From Pedobacter sp. W3I1 (GTDB lineage Bacteria > Bacteroidota > Bacteroidia > Sphingobacteriales > Sphingobacteriaceae), in the NCBI RefSeq assembly GCF_030816015.1, contig NZ_JAUSXN010000001.1:5704001-5768000 (forward strand): DNA of 64,000 nucleotides, written 5' to 3'. The position numbers and the translations under genes were made by a program. Positions 20,683 through 29,922 of the stretch are shown one piece after another. The notes beneath the pieces are model-generated. The model had not been told where the DNA came from and searched no databases. It worked only from the letters and a program-made list of their open reading frames with translations. Within the stretch, counting starts at the first letter, position 1. Each line of letters opens with the position of its first letter.

Positions 20683-21661
20683 CTTATAGAGTCGCCATTG
20701 CAAAAACTAAAGTTAAATCCCCCGTCTATCTCATAAAAATAAAGAAAATCTAACCTGTAGCATACTATAAATGACTTTTTACAACCCAATCAGGGGATCG
20801 TTTTTTGACCGCTCTCTGCCGCGGAGGCATGGTAGTTTTTCGCAGTCAACGTTGTTTTTAGCTGTGCTCAAGAATGCTGGCGCATTTTGGAGCGCCAAAG
20901 TACCCAAGCGCTTTGTCAATCTAACCACGTGGCTTCTCACCGCCCAACACTCATCAAAAAAACAGCGGCACTTTGTTTAATCAGGTATTGTTTGTGTTTT
21001 TCTTCGGCCTGATTGAGCCCTTCGGGGTTTGTGTTCAATATTCTTAAAACCCTTAATGCAGCGCTTATGAACACAAAACCACTGCGTTTTAGGCTTGGTA
21101 ATACTACTTGTTCTTTTCTACATCTGTTTTTTTGATTCTTCTGCCACTTGGGATGACTCTGTTCTTCGGTAAAGCCTGTGTTCTTTTTAAAGCAGGCTAG
21201 CATGATGCCTAAACCATTCTTAAAAAAGATGTGTCCACACCATAGGAATGAGTCGGGACGAGTAGTCGAAGACCTTTTAATAACCGAAAACAAAAAAACA
21301 TCTGTCCTTGTGTATGCTCTGAATGACAATGTTTTTTTGTTTTCTCCTTAACTTAATAACATTGGGGTACGCTTCACCCGGGGCTAGCTAGCAAACAGTC
21401 TTTCACTTTTAGGCTTTACAAGGTGCACTTACGCTCTTCGTAAACCTGATGGCAGCGACAGCCCCGAAGAATGAGGGCTATAGCGGACAGCAGGGCTGCA
21501 ATCTCCAATGAAAAGCTGCCTTTTCATTTCCAGTCAATAAAATAAATAATATCACCATTTACCAGCTAATTTTCTTTCCATAGCGCAAAGCCTGCATAAG
21601 AAACCGTTCCTTCTTTTTGTTTTTTGCGATATAAAAAGAATTAAGGCCGGCTTCGCATCGG
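20683..21661. other. Repeat-rich intergenic island
   Basis: 979 bp without a supported gene. Apart from the large repeat it holds 21327-21366, a short repeat (ACAATGTTTT, CTCCTTAACTTAATAACATT) that recurs at 50903-50941, and a GC-richer stretch at 21361-21530 with CCCGGGGCTAGCTAGC and CAGCGACAGCCCCGAAG whose look differs from the neighbouring genes. The latter may be another dispersed repeat but has no second copy in this window. Confidence 0.55.
20799..21247. repeat. Large dispersed repeat, copy 1 (left arm missing)
   Basis: A 449-bp stretch that aligns along its whole length with 39415-39863, with most bases identical by eye and only small indels. Shared landmarks are GCATGGTAGTTTTTCGCAG, GGAGCGCCAAAGTACCCAA, GAGCCCTTCGGGGTTTGTG and GCATGATGCCTAAACCATTC. 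It ends at 21227-21247 in an arm resembling the right inverted repeat of copy 2, with one changed base; no matching left arm is present. Open frames inside are not kept between the copies, so it is probably non-coding. Confidence 0.8.
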
Positions 21662-22927
21662 CTAGCGCAATGTTTTAAATGATGCGCGGAGTTCTTCGAC
21701 AAAAACCTTTGGTTGTTCCCAGGCAGCAAAGTGGCCTCCCTTTTCGAGTTTATTGTAGTAGATAAGCTTTGGATAGGCTTTTTCGGCCCAGTTTTTTGGA
21801 GCCTGATAAAGTTCATCCGGAAAGGCACTTATCGCTACCGGGATAGCAATACCCTTTGGTGCAAAGAAGGCAAGCTTACTTTCCCAGTAAAGACGGGCCG
21901 AAGACACAGCTGTTCCTGTTAACCAATAGAGAGTGATATTTTCCAAAATATCGTTCTTAGTCAAACCTTCAGACTGACCGTTGAAAATGCGCGTGATGAG
22001 TGCCAGGCTTGCTGCATCGTGGTCAAGCATCCATGCGGCAAGGCCAACAGGTGAATCCTGGATACCATATAAGGTTTGTGGCCTGTTTGCCATTTCACTG
22101 GCATAACCCAATCCATGTTTATAAAAAAAGTCGAGCTGATTATAGGCATATTTTTCATCGGCAGAAAGATTGGATGAGGCTGGATCATTGAACTGGAGCG
22201 CTTTAGCTACATCGGCAGGAACTGAAGCGGGCATATTGGTATGAATACCGATCAGCTCTGCCGGAGCCTGTAGCGCCATCTGTTCGGTAACTGCATTGCC
22301 CCAATCGCCGCCCTGTGCTACAAACTGTTTATATCCCAAACGTTTCATCAATATGGTCCATGCCCGTGCAATATGCTGAGGATCCCAGCCAGTAGTAATT
22401 GGCTTACCTGAAAAACCATATCCTGGCAGTGAGGGAATAACGACATCAAAAGCATCTTCTGCTTTTCCACCAAACGTTGTTGGATCTGTAAGGGGAGCGA
22501 TGATTTTCAACTGTTCGATAATAGAACCAGGCCAGCCATGTGTAATAATAACCGGTAGCGCATTTTTGTGTTTAGAACGGACGTGGATGAAATGGATATC
22601 CAGTCCGTCAATATTGGTGATAAACTGCGGATAGGAGTTCAATTTCGCTTCGGTTTTACGCCAATCGTAATTTTTAGACCAATAACGTGCAAGCTCCTGA
22701 ATAGTCGCTAACTGCACGCCTTGCGTTTCATCTTTTACTGTTTCACGCTCCGGCCATTCCGTTGCCAAAATACGGCGTTTAAGATCAGTGAGTTTTTTTT
22801 CCGGGATGTTGACATGAAAGGGACGGATTGCATCAGATGCCGGAACGGTTTGTGCAAAACCAGCAGTCGACAACAGTACCAATGCACCAGTGGCCATTTT
22901 ACTGAATGTGTTTTTGTACGTTTTCAT
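21662..22927 (-). CDS. Exported epoxide-hydrolase-like alpha/beta hydrolase
   Basis: 421 residues with a signal peptide (about 1-26, ending GFAQ). Residues about 35-145 match the epoxide hydrolase N-terminal domain (FHVNIPEKKLTDLKRRI), followed by the alpha/beta hydrolase core with the oxyanion motif HGWPGS, the nucleophile Asp208 in GGDWGN and the catalytic His399 in GGHFAAWEQP. An Asp nucleophile rather than Ser supports epoxide hydrolysis. Export to the periplasm is unusual for detoxifying epoxide hydrolases but common in Bacteroidota homologues. It has a good promoter match just upstream and is divergent from an SDR gene. Confidence 0.9.
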   Translation of the reverse strand: MKTYKNTFSKMATGALVLLSTAGFAQTVPASDAIRPFHVNIPEKKLTDLKRRILATEWPERETVKDETQGVQLATIQELARYWSKNYDWRKTEAKLNSYPQFITNIDGLDIHFIHVRSKHKNALPVIITHGWPGSIIEQLKIIAPLTDPTTFGGKAEDAFDVVIPSLPGYGFSGKPITTGWDPQHIARAWTILMKRLGYKQFVAQGGDWGNAVTEQMALQAPAELIGIHTNMPASVPADVAKALQFNDPASSNLSADEKYAYNQLDFFYKHGLGYASEMANRPQTLYGIQDSPVGLAAWMLDHDAASLALITRIFNGQSEGLTKNDILENITLYWLTGTAVSSARLYWESKLAFFAPKGIAIPVAISAFPDELYQAPKNWAEKAYPKLIYYNKLEKGGHFAAWEQPKVFVEELRASFKTLR

Positions 22928-22961
22928 TTTTTATATATTTAAATTCCTTGGATTTGTATAA

Positions 22962-22992
22962 CGAAGGTATTCTACTACCCCATCAGAGACAA
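22962..22992 (-). promoter_or_regulatory. Promoter of the epoxide-hydrolase-like gene
   Basis: On the minus strand TTG (22990-22992) and TACCTTCG (22962-22969) are separated by 20 bp, close to the Bacteroidota pattern TTG-N19-21-TAnnTTTG with one mismatch. The start codon at 22927 lies about 35 bp downstream. Confidence 0.5.
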
Positions 22993-23138
22993 TAAAGAAG
23001 CATCTTAAATAGCCAAATTTGAGCGTGAATCGGACATTTTCAGACTTGAATTTTATGTTTCCGGAAGGATACAAGGGCCAGTATCATTTCTTTAAACTGA
23101 TAACAGCAACATACCGGCTGACTGTAATTTTAGAATGG

Positions 23139-23211
23139 CATAGGGAGAAATTTAACGCTATCCGAATCGTAATGCCGTAATTGTAGGAACCTGTAGTATA
23201 CCTGAATTTTG
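23139..23211 (+). promoter_or_regulatory. SDR promoter with probable HxlR operator
   Basis: CTATCCGAATCGTAA at 23158-23172 is identical to 24544-24558 upstream of the SnoaL-like gene. The two regions align without gaps for about 70 bp: AAATTT before the motif, TTG at 23181-23183, then after 20 bp GAATTTTG at 23204-23211, a -7-like box. The motif abuts the -33 element. The HxlR gene at 24126-24491 is the obvious candidate regulator. Confidence 0.6.
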
Positions 23212-23228
23212 CATAAAAAATATATATA

Positions 23229-24023
23229 ATGGAAAAGGAATTTAACTTCAATAATGAACTATCGGGAAAGATTGCCCTGGTAACGGGTGGTACTAAAGGC
23301 ACTGGAAAAGCAATTGCCATAAGGCTACTGGCAGCCGGGGCAGAGGTCATCATCACCGCAAGGAACAAGCCTGAAGCGCCCAATGAAAAGTTATATTTTA
23401 TTTCGGCAGACCTAAGCAAGCCAGATGGAACAGCTAAAGTAGTAACAGCGGTATTATCAAAATTTGGCAGACTCGATATCCTGATCAATAGCCTTGGTGG
23501 TTCTGAAACTCCTGCGGGTGGTTTTGCTAATTTGACCGATGAACACTGGGAAGAAACATTGCAGACCAATCTTTTAGCGCCAGTAAGGTTGGACAGGGCT
23601 TTTTTACCACAAATGATTAAACAAAAAACTGGTGTAATTATCCACATCGCCTCTATTCAAGGGAAACTGCCTTTATATGAGAGTACGCTACCCTATGCGG
23701 CGGCAAAGGCCGGACTGATTAATTACAGCAAAGGACTTTCTAACGAAGTTGCTCCAAAAGGAATTCGGGTTTTAACGGTTTCTCCGGGCTGGATTATGAC
23801 TGACGGCGCAAAGAGAATGATGGAACGCATATCGCAGCGCGAAGCAATAACAATAGAACAGGCTACACAAAGTGTGATGAATGCACTTGGCGGCATTCCA
23901 TACGGCCGGCCTGCTATGCCACAAGAGGTGGCAGAAATGGTTGGTTTTCTTGTTTCACCAAGGGCAAGTTATATTACCGGAACCGAATTTGTAATTGACG
24001 GAGGTACCATGCCCACCGTTTAA
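23229..24023 (+). CDS. SDR-family NAD(P)-dependent oxidoreductase
   Basis: 264 residues, classical short-chain dehydrogenase. The cofactor motif TGGTKGTGKAIA lies at about 18-29, the structural NSLGG (in place of NNAG) near 90, the catalytic Ser in HIASIQG and the YAAAK Tyr-Lys pair near 157-161, and the C-terminus is the standard VIDGGTMPTV. It is cytoplasmic. The substrate is not identifiable. It is transcribed away from the epoxide-hydrolase-like gene and converges on an HxlR regulator, with which it probably forms a small regulon together with the SnoaL-like gene. Confidence 0.9.
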   Translation: MEKEFNFNNELSGKIALVTGGTKGTGKAIAIRLLAAGAEVIITARNKPEAPNEKLYFISADLSKPDGTAKVVTAVLSKFGRLDILINSLGGSETPAGGFANLTDEHWEETLQTNLLAPVRLDRAFLPQMIKQKTGVIIHIASIQGKLPLYESTLPYAAAKAGLINYSKGLSNEVAPKGIRVLTVSPGWIMTDGAKRMMERISQREAITIEQATQSVMNALGGIPYGRPAMPQEVAEMVGFLVSPRASYITGTEFVIDGGTMPTV

Positions 24024-24125
24024 AAATTACGACAATACCAGCCTGGGTTGTATTTGGGGTCAGCTTAATATGCTAACCGAAATCGACCTGGGCAATAATT
24101 TAGTTTAATGCTCACTCAGAAAAGA

Positions 24126-24491
24126 TCAGGCCAACTGCGGATATCCTTTCAGAATAACACGCTTCAAACTATCCTGATACTCATCTCCCCAATTTCCTAT
24201 AGCGGCGATCACCGGTATCAAGGTTTTGCCGAATGCAGTAAGTGAATACTCTACCTTTGGTGGCATTACCGGATAGATTGTTCTGATCACCAATTCATGT
24301 TCTTCCAATTCCTTTAGCTGAATATTGATTACCCTACGGCTTGCATCAGGTATCTTACGTTGCAGCTCGCTCGGACGCAGGTAACCCTCGTTGATAAACC
24401 ACAACAACCGTATTTTCCATTTGCCATAAAGCACTTCTCCAACTAAATCGAGGCCACAGTTTAAATTGGGAAAAGTTTTTTTCTCGTACAT
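24126..24491 (-). CDS. HxlR-family transcriptional regulator
   Basis: 121 residues, a winged helix of the HxlR (DUF24) type: LVGEVLYGKWKIRLLWFI, LRPSELQRKIPDASRRVINIQLKEL, and the wing PPKVEYSLTAFGKTL. A Cys near residue 12 (NCGLDL) is at the place where redox- or aldehyde-sensing members carry their reactive thiol. It is divergent from the SnoaL-like gene and convergent with the SDR gene; both have the same 15-bp promoter motif, so they are likely its targets. Confidence 0.92.
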   Translation of the reverse strand: MYEKKTFPNLNCGLDLVGEVLYGKWKIRLLWFINEGYLRPSELQRKIPDASRRVINIQLKELEEHELVIRTIYPVMPPKVEYSLTAFGKTLIPVIAAIGNWGDEYQDSLKRVILKGYPQLA

Positions 24492-24526
24492 CTAACAAAG
24501 ATACATGTAGGCCATTAATGAAACAA

Positions 24527-24597
24527 TACGGATAAATTTTTCCCTATCCGAATCGTAACCCCCTACTTGTGCATCACGCTAGTACCACCGAAATTTG
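24527..24597 (+). promoter_or_regulatory. SnoaL-like gene promoter with probable HxlR operator
   Basis: Holds CTATCCGAATCGTAA at 24544-24558, TTG at 24567-24569 and GAAATTTG at 24590-24597, with the same 20-bp spacing as upstream of the SDR. Here the motif is one arm of an inverted repeat, CGGATA (24529-24534) and TATCCG (24545-24550) with a 10-bp spacer, as expected for a dimeric winged-helix regulator. The site also lies upstream of the divergent HxlR gene, so autoregulation is likely. Confidence 0.6.
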
Positions 24598-24628
24598 TAC
24601 AACAATAAGTTAATCTAAAAATAATATC

Positions 24629-24952
24629 ATGAACTTACCAAAAGTAATAACAGACCTGGTTGAAGCACAGAACAGCCATGATGCAATAACCTATTCATCG
24701 CTTTTTGCTGAAAACGCCGAAGTATTTGACGAGGGAAAGAACCATACAGGAAGAGCAGCCATTCAAAAATGGATTGAAGATTCGAACCAGGCGTATCAAA
24801 CTACTTTAAAACCGATTAGTTATAAGGAAGGTGAAAAGGGCTCGGTATTTACAGCTGAGATCTCGGGAACATTTCCAGGTAGTCCGGCTATACTTAACTT
24901 TAACCTGGTTCTGGAGCATGGCTTAATCCATTCGCTTAAGATCACTGGTTAA
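24629..24952 (+). CDS. SnoaL/NTF2-like small cytoplasmic protein
   Basis: 107 residues with the cone-fold layout of SnoaL-like proteins: an opening helix (LVEAQNSHDAITYSSLFAEN), the phrase AEVFDEGKNHTGRAAIQKWI and a C-terminal beta sheet (FNLVLEHGLIHSLKIT). Members range from enzymes to binding proteins, so no reaction is assigned. It shares a promoter motif with the SDR gene 1.4 kb away and is divergent from the HxlR gene. Confidence 0.85.
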   Translation: MNLPKVITDLVEAQNSHDAITYSSLFAENAEVFDEGKNHTGRAAIQKWIEDSNQAYQTTLKPISYKEGEKGSVFTAEISGTFPGSPAILNFNLVLEHGLIHSLKITG

Positions 24953-25061
24953 CACCAAAGATTCAAAACGTAACCATCTGTAGCGATGCCGCAATATTGG
25001 TTCTACAGATCTTGCAGCATTGCTATTTGCTTATTGAAATCTTTTTGGCTAGCTACCTCTA

Positions 25062-25905
25062 TCAGCGCTCCCGAAAATCACTAGGTGTACAGCTATACCT
25101 TTCACGAAAGCTTTTGGTAAAATTGGCCAAATCATTGTAACCACAATTAAAAGCAATGTCTTTAATTCTTTCGTCTGAAATTAACAGCAGTTCGGCAGCT
25201 TTTTCGAGCCTTTTGGTTTTGATATAATTGGCTGGTGTATCGTTGTAATGTCTGGCAAATTCGCGTTTAAAAGACGATAAGCTCAAATTATTAAGCTGTG
25301 CCAGGGCTTCGATACTGAGTTGGGCAAACAGGTTGGCCTCAATAATCTGCTTAAAGGTATAGGTCGTAGGCGAAAAAAGCTGCGCAAATATGATTTGTAT
25401 GGCTTGGGCATTAGCGGTTTGAGCCAGCAGCAGAATAATTTCTTTTAACTTTAAAACCAGTATATCTTCATTAACCAGTGCCGGATGCTGAAAATAAAAA
25501 CAGCAAGCCCTCGATATATTTTTCGATTAGAAAATTGCTGTTTAAAACTTCAGCACTTTTGTTCGAAACCAGCTGATCGGGTGCCTGAAGAATAACAGGC
25601 ATCTCTCGATCGTAGATCCGCTTTAAAATATCGGGATGAAAATTAATAACCATAATTTCGTTAATAGCCCCCCTATTTAAGTTACTGATGGTTTTGCTGG
25701 CTTGTATACAATTTAAAAACAAAGCATGTTTATGCGGTATATTTACCCGGTCTTCGTCGCGGTGATACTGCATTTCACCCTGTAACATGTACAAAAAGCA
25801 GGCATTATCGGTAATGGGAAAATCGAAGGTAAACGGTGCCTTTATCCTGATGTTTTGGATAATGGCTTTACCAAACAAATCGTATTTTTTATGGTCAATG
25901 ATCAT
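25062..25905 (-). pseudogene. AraC-family transcriptional regulator, one frameshift
   Basis: The N-terminal cupin-like sensor half (from ATG 25905, MIIDHKKYDLFGKAIIQN) is read to about 25496, where a run of five A (25496-25500) puts the rest out of frame. The C-terminal half continues to 25062 and holds the two helix-turn-helices (SLSSFKREFARHYNDTP, IKDIAFNCGYNDLANFTKSF). Removing one base rejoins the halves through LLFYFQHPALVNED and gives about 280 residues, the usual length. The neighbouring VOC, SDR and membrane genes do not point to a clear target. Confidence 0.85.
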
Positions 25906-26023
25906 ATTAAAAATCTTCAGTTATAAAAATAGAAAAACTAATGCATGGTTTGGGCTTTTCTGCGTCCATGCATGAGCTTATCCTGTATAGCATATCCTTT
26001 ATCTGAAAATCACAAGCTTTGGT

Positions 26024-26512
26024 TTACGGTATTTTAACCGCATTGCGTTGTTTAATGTACTGGTAGATGGCACCAGCAATAAACGCGATTAAGAGCACCA
26101 GCAACGTTTGAGCAATGATAGGATCGGTAGGATTTTTGGCCAGTGGATGCCCCAGTGGAACCCGGGTAAAGGTTTCGTTCACGGTGGGAATGAGCGACAG
26201 AAAAAAGCTGAAAGAAAGCAATAAATTCTCTATATAACGGGCCTTATTATTGGCATTTCGCTTTATCGACAGCCAAAAAGCCACCAACACTAAAATTAAA
26301 ATAAATACCGAAAAAATATGCCCTGGATTAAAGCCTCCATGTTTGGAGATTCCTAATGCAGTTAAAGCCGTAACAGTAGTCGTATAAAAGTATATTTTAC
26401 CGCTTAGATGCGTTAAATTAATTTTGCCAAAGCGTACAAATGAAATGATTGCCGCTGCAATGGCTACGATACCAATTATGGTATGAAAAATTCCTAAACC
26501 TGATAGTCCCAT
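26024..26512 (-). CDS. Small polytopic membrane protein, function unknown
   Basis: 162 residues with about five hydrophobic segments (near 6-26, 40-56, 66-84, 100-118, 138-156). A conserved-looking KHGGFNPGHIFSVFILILV resembles the DUF2306-type membrane proteins, in which His residues line the membrane, but the match is weak. It stands alone downstream of the AraC-like gene region. Function unknown. Confidence 0.7.
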   Translation of the reverse strand: MGLSGLGIFHTIIGIVAIAAAIISFVRFGKINLTHLSGKIYFYTTTVTALTALGISKHGGFNPGHIFSVFILILVLVAFWLSIKRNANNKARYIENLLLSFSFFLSLIPTVNETFTRVPLGHPLAKNPTDPIIAQTLLVLLIAFIAGAIYQYIKQRNAVKIP

Positions 26513-26745
26513 AGTCTTTGTTGTTGAGTATGTAATTGTTGTTTACAAAAGTGGCTATAGTAAGGTTAAGGGGTTTGGTTTATTCGTTCAATTAATTGGT
26601 AATCTCGTTCAAGAATGACTGGGTGTGTTGTTGCCAGACTACCACGCTGTCTGTAGAGACGCTTGGTTATTAACCAATTCGTAGAAGTCCAACCATTCTA
26701 GCGCAAATCTTAGCGCCGCGATTTTTTACCTCTCATATACTACTT

Positions 26746-26964
26746 CTACTCTTTATCAGTCACGCAATATAACCAGACACATATTGGGATTGGTAGGCTG
26801 AAACAGAGCAATAGTGTAAAACTACCTTTATCAAATACCGGGCTGTGATCTGACTTGGCAATGAGGTAAAATGTAATGAAACAAGCAGCAATAGATAAAA
26901 AACTAACTAACGCCTTAAACAGGACTGTGTTAATATTGATACTCCTTTTTATTGCATCTCTCAT
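26746..26964 (-). CDS. Two-helix small membrane protein
   Basis: 72 residues with two membrane helices (about 15-35 and 47-66). Its ATG overlaps the stop of the upstream VOC gene by 4 bp, the usual sign of translational coupling, so it is treated as real although no family was recognised. Confidence 0.6.
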   Translation of the reverse strand: MRDAIKRSININTVLFKALVSFLSIAACFITFYLIAKSDHSPVFDKGSFTLLLCFSLPIPICVWLYCVTDKE

Positions 26965-27632
26965 CTTTTTTTGTTGGTGGAGAGATCAAGATCGGCCAGT
27001 AATTTATAACATTGCGTTTCTTTGATGTAGTCATTTAATGTCCTGGCAAGTTCAGCTCGTATAATCAGGGCTTCTGCTTTTTGGCCTTCCTCAACCTCAC
27101 TCAGGTGTTTTTTAAGGGCATTATCGAGTGTTTTGGCAGCAGCCGGGTAATCTTCTTTAAAATCTCTTAACCTTACAGCAAGTGCAATGGACTTGCCGAG
27201 CCCGGTTAGGCCCTTTTGATCTGCGATTTCATAATCGGCTTTATCTTTATCTCCACGCTGTATGAGTATTACAGGATTACCGGAAGGGTCGGTTACCGTG
27301 AAGCGTGTTCCCATAGGTTTCATTCTTGAAATCCTTGGTAAACCTGATGAAGGGACCCTTCCGAGTTTACGCTTAAGGCTGCCGGAAAGTTCCTGGTAAA
27401 TATTTTGAATATCATTAACGATGATCAGACAACCGTTACCTGGTGTTGAAATATCCATACTTTTGTTATGATATAGATGCAGGTTGCATCCATTTCTTTC
27501 CATAACCGCATATTTGTATGGCCGGTCCTGTCTATAGGTGATTTTAAAACCCAGTGTTTCCCAAAAAGCAAGTGTTGCATCTATGGCAACGTATTTCAAT
27601 ACGGGTATGCTCATCCATTCTCTGTCTTTCAT
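26961..27632 (-). CDS. VOC-family (glyoxalase/bleomycin-resistance-like) protein with helical C-terminus
   Basis: 223 residues. Residues about 8-130 fit a VOC fold as found in glyoxalase and bleomycin-resistance proteins: FWETLGFKITYRQDRPYKYAVMERNGCNLHLYH, then GTRFTVTDPSGNPVILIQRG. The remaining 90 residues form helices (KHLSEVEEGQKAEALIIRAELAR) reminiscent of a TPR pair, which is longer than the plain single-domain family. It is divergent from an HxlR gene that is its likely regulator. The ligand is unknown; antibiotic sequestration is possible but not shown. Confidence 0.8.
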   Translation of the reverse strand: MKDREWMSIPVLKYVAIDATLAFWETLGFKITYRQDRPYKYAVMERNGCNLHLYHNKSMDISTPGNGCLIIVNDIQNIYQELSGSLKRKLGRVPSSGLPRISRMKPMGTRFTVTDPSGNPVILIQRGDKDKADYEIADQKGLTGLGKSIALAVRLRDFKEDYPAAAKTLDNALKKHLSEVEEGQKAEALIIRAELARTLNDYIKETQCYKLLADLDLSTNKKR

Positions 27633-27749
27633 AACTTTTATTTAAAGTGTCAAAAGTATAAGTACAAAATGACTCCGTTGCTTTACATACTTTTTTTACA
27701 GTAAAGGATAAGCTACCGGTCTTTTAAAAATAATTGGATAAATTTGATC

Positions 27750-28109
27750 ATGCAGGATTTTATACACGATAAAAAACTTTATTACAGCCCGGTTGAATTT
27801 GCCTTTTCCCATATCAGTGGCACATGGAAAATACCCATCCTGCTTAGCCTGGAGGGAGGTCCGGTAAGATACGGCGACTTGAAGAGCAGGATCCCACACA
27901 TAACAGATAAGATGCTGCATACGCAGTTGAGGGAATTGGAAAGTAAACGAATGATCAGCCGGAAAGTTTTCAGGGAGAAGCCTCCAAGGGTTGAATATGC
28001 ATTGATGCAACGTGCCCTGGACGCTTTCCCTACAATAGAGGCATTGAAAAAATATGGTGAACTCTTAATTACGCTGGAAGCAGATAATATTGAAAAAAGC
28101 ACTATTTAA
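27750..28109 (+). CDS. HxlR-family transcriptional regulator
   Basis: 119 residues from the ATG at 27750 (an in-frame TTG six bases upstream is less likely). Winged-helix motifs are SHISGTWKIPILLSL, VRYGDLKSRIPHITDKMLHTQLREL and PPRVEYALMQRAL. Unlike the other two HxlR proteins in the window it has no Cys near the N-terminus, so thiol sensing is unlikely. It is divergent from the VOC gene with 117 bp between; an AAAGTAT/ATACTTT inverted pair in that gap is a possible operator. Confidence 0.9.
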   Translation: MQDFIHDKKLYYSPVEFAFSHISGTWKIPILLSLEGGPVRYGDLKSRIPHITDKMLHTQLRELESKRMISRKVFREKPPRVEYALMQRALDAFPTIEALKKYGELLITLEADNIEKSTI

Positions 28110-28147
28110 TTTTGGCTGGATAGGGCATCGTTGTAGTACAAATAACC

Positions 28148-28325
28148 ACTAAGCCATAACGGTGGACGAGGCCAGTTTCCTGTAGTAAGTTCTACATTGG
28201 TAAAATTGATGGTCACCTGTTGATTGATGAGAAAATCAGGCACCAAAAGGCGCAGCGTCACTGTACTGGTTTTTTTGGCCTGATTTAATGTTCCTCACCT
28301 TCTTCTTCGGCATTCTTTACCTTAT
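28148..28325. repeat. Direct repeat copy 1: decayed duplicate of the CusB gene tail
   Basis: This segment repeats 30424-30619 in the same orientation, with most bases identical apart from about 25-30 bp extra in the other copy. Shared stretches include GATGGTCACCTGTTGATTG and GATTTAATGTTCCTCACCTT. The last 35 bp correspond to the final codons of the CusB-like gene (VKNAEEEGEEH and stop on the minus strand), here without the rest of that gene. The two copies flank the oxidoreductase and the hypothetical gene at 29923. Confidence 0.8.
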
Positions 28326-28344
28326 GCTTTAAAACCCTCATTAG

Positions 28345-29469
28345 CTAAGCAGTTAGTTTGACCTTTTTTCCTGTTTTTACAGCCTCGTAGATGGCATCAA
28401 TAATTTTAAGATCTTTCAAGCCTTCCTCGCCGTTTACAGGAACGACTGGCTTCTTATCTTCAAAAATAATAGTTGCCATTTCATCCATCTGTACGGTTTG
28501 GTGAGTAGTGATGGGCTGTGTGAGTTCTCCTTTATGTGTTCTACCCTTAATCGGACCATAACCAGTAGAAGGTTGCATTTCTGCAAATCCTTTGTCGCCG
28601 CTCATAAAAAATCTATCCAGGTGATTGATGTTATAACTAGACAAGCAGGAGGCTACCGCACCGCCCGGGAAACCTAATTGAAATTGTATGGTTTCATCTA
28701 CACCTTCTTTAAACTTTACCGGGTCGGTCTTGGTTTCCTGAGCCGTCACCCAAATCGGCTCTTCGCCCACCATATACCTTGCCCCGTTAATTGCATAGAT
28801 TCCGATATCCATCATTGATCCCCCACCTGCAAGCGCTTTGTTTAATCGCCATTGCAAAGGATCGCCTGCTTTAAAACCACATTGTCCCTGGAAAAACATG
28901 ATCTTACCGAAGTCGCCCGCATTTCTCATTCGGATCACCTCGAGTGTACGGGGTTCAAAATGTAACCTATAGCCAACCAGTAACTTTACATTTGCTTTTT
29001 TGCAAGCATCAACCATCTCTTGTCCCTCTTTGGCATTCAATGCCATCGGTTTCTCACATATGGCATGTTTTCCTGCTTTTGCTACCCGGATAACCTGACT
29101 ACGGTGCAGTGCATTTGGAGTAATCACATAAATCGCATCTATATCCGGATTATTTTTTACCTGATCGAAGTTGTCATAGTTATAACAATTCTTTTCCGGG
29201 ATGTTATACTTCGTTTGCCATTCTTTAATTTTTGAAGGCGTGCCACTAATTACCCCTACCAGCTTCGCCTTGGTACAGGCCTTCATAGCTTCTGCTACAC
29301 GGGTGCCATATCCACCTAAACCCATAATGGCTACTCTGAGTACCCTACCCTCGTAAGGCTGTTCGATTGGATCAGGAGCGTTTGCAAATGCCAATATTGA
29401 ACCTAATTGCAGCATCAATGCTGATGCGCCCATTTTTTGTAAAAAATCTCTTCTGGTATTCATTTTCAT
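28345..29469 (-). CDS. Gfo/Idh/MocA-family oxidoreductase, exported
   Basis: 374 residues from ATG 29469. The leader TRRDFLQKMGASALML has the twin Arg and hydrophobic stretch of a Tat signal, which suits export of a cofactor-loaded enzyme; in-frame codons upstream of 29469 lack support. The Rossmann motif VAIMGLGGYGTRVAEAM, the EKPMALN segment (Lys of the family's EKP motif) and GGGSMMDIGIYAINGARYM in the C-terminal domain identify an NAD(P)-dependent sugar dehydrogenase-type enzyme. It may act on sugars or glycosides in the periplasm. The gene lies between two direct repeats, suggesting insertion of this segment. Confidence 0.92.
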   Translation of the reverse strand: MKMNTRRDFLQKMGASALMLQLGSILAFANAPDPIEQPYEGRVLRVAIMGLGGYGTRVAEAMKACTKAKLVGVISGTPSKIKEWQTKYNIPEKNCYNYDNFDQVKNNPDIDAIYVITPNALHRSQVIRVAKAGKHAICEKPMALNAKEGQEMVDACKKANVKLLVGYRLHFEPRTLEVIRMRNAGDFGKIMFFQGQCGFKAGDPLQWRLNKALAGGGSMMDIGIYAINGARYMVGEEPIWVTAQETKTDPVKFKEGVDETIQFQLGFPGGAVASCLSSYNINHLDRFFMSGDKGFAEMQPSTGYGPIKGRTHKGELTQPITTHQTVQMDEMATIIFEDKKPVVPVNGEEGLKDLKIIDAIYEAVKTGKKVKLTA

Positions 29470-29922
29470 CCTGTAGCTATGTACCCTATTCAGCAAAACA
29501 TTAAGCAATATATGCGATCACCCTTTTTTTGCTACTTAATTAACTGATTTACTTCATGATACACAACACCAATCGGTTCCATTTAGTTTTCACGATATGA
29601 TTTGCAGCTTGGTCTGAACTACAAAATAATTGCATGATCATCTCAAAAATCTCCCGATTCCTTTTTGTAATGATGCCTTTAGGGCAGTATTTCATGAGCG
29701 GAAAAAGCCCACAGAAGTTTATCTTGAAGTCGGATTCGAAGATCTTTCGAATTTCCTTATTTTTAGAAAAATATGAAATGAATTACTTGACTTATTGACA
29801 GCAAACAACGTGTATAGACTGGAAAGTTCTTCGACAAATTAAGGCGAAACGCTACCATGGATTTTGCATCAGGCGGATAAAAGTATAAATTCACAATAAT
29901 TGCAGGCCCACAATACAGTAAT
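29470..29922. other. Intergenic region, no gene seen
   Basis: About 450 bp between the divergently read oxidoreductase and the hypothetical gene at 29923. It is AT-rich, has stops in all frames and shows no clear promoter, palindrome or repeat of the families found elsewhere in the window. Confidence 0.4.

Noticed and set aside
20937..21329. A 130-codon open frame on the minus strand inside the large repeat
   Set aside because: The frame is interrupted by stops in the second copy (39415-39863) although the DNA is similar, so selection on a protein is not visible.
27739..27746. TAAATTTG as a -7 promoter box for the HxlR gene at 27750
   Set aside because: It ends four bases before the ATG, which would make the transcript start inside the gene.
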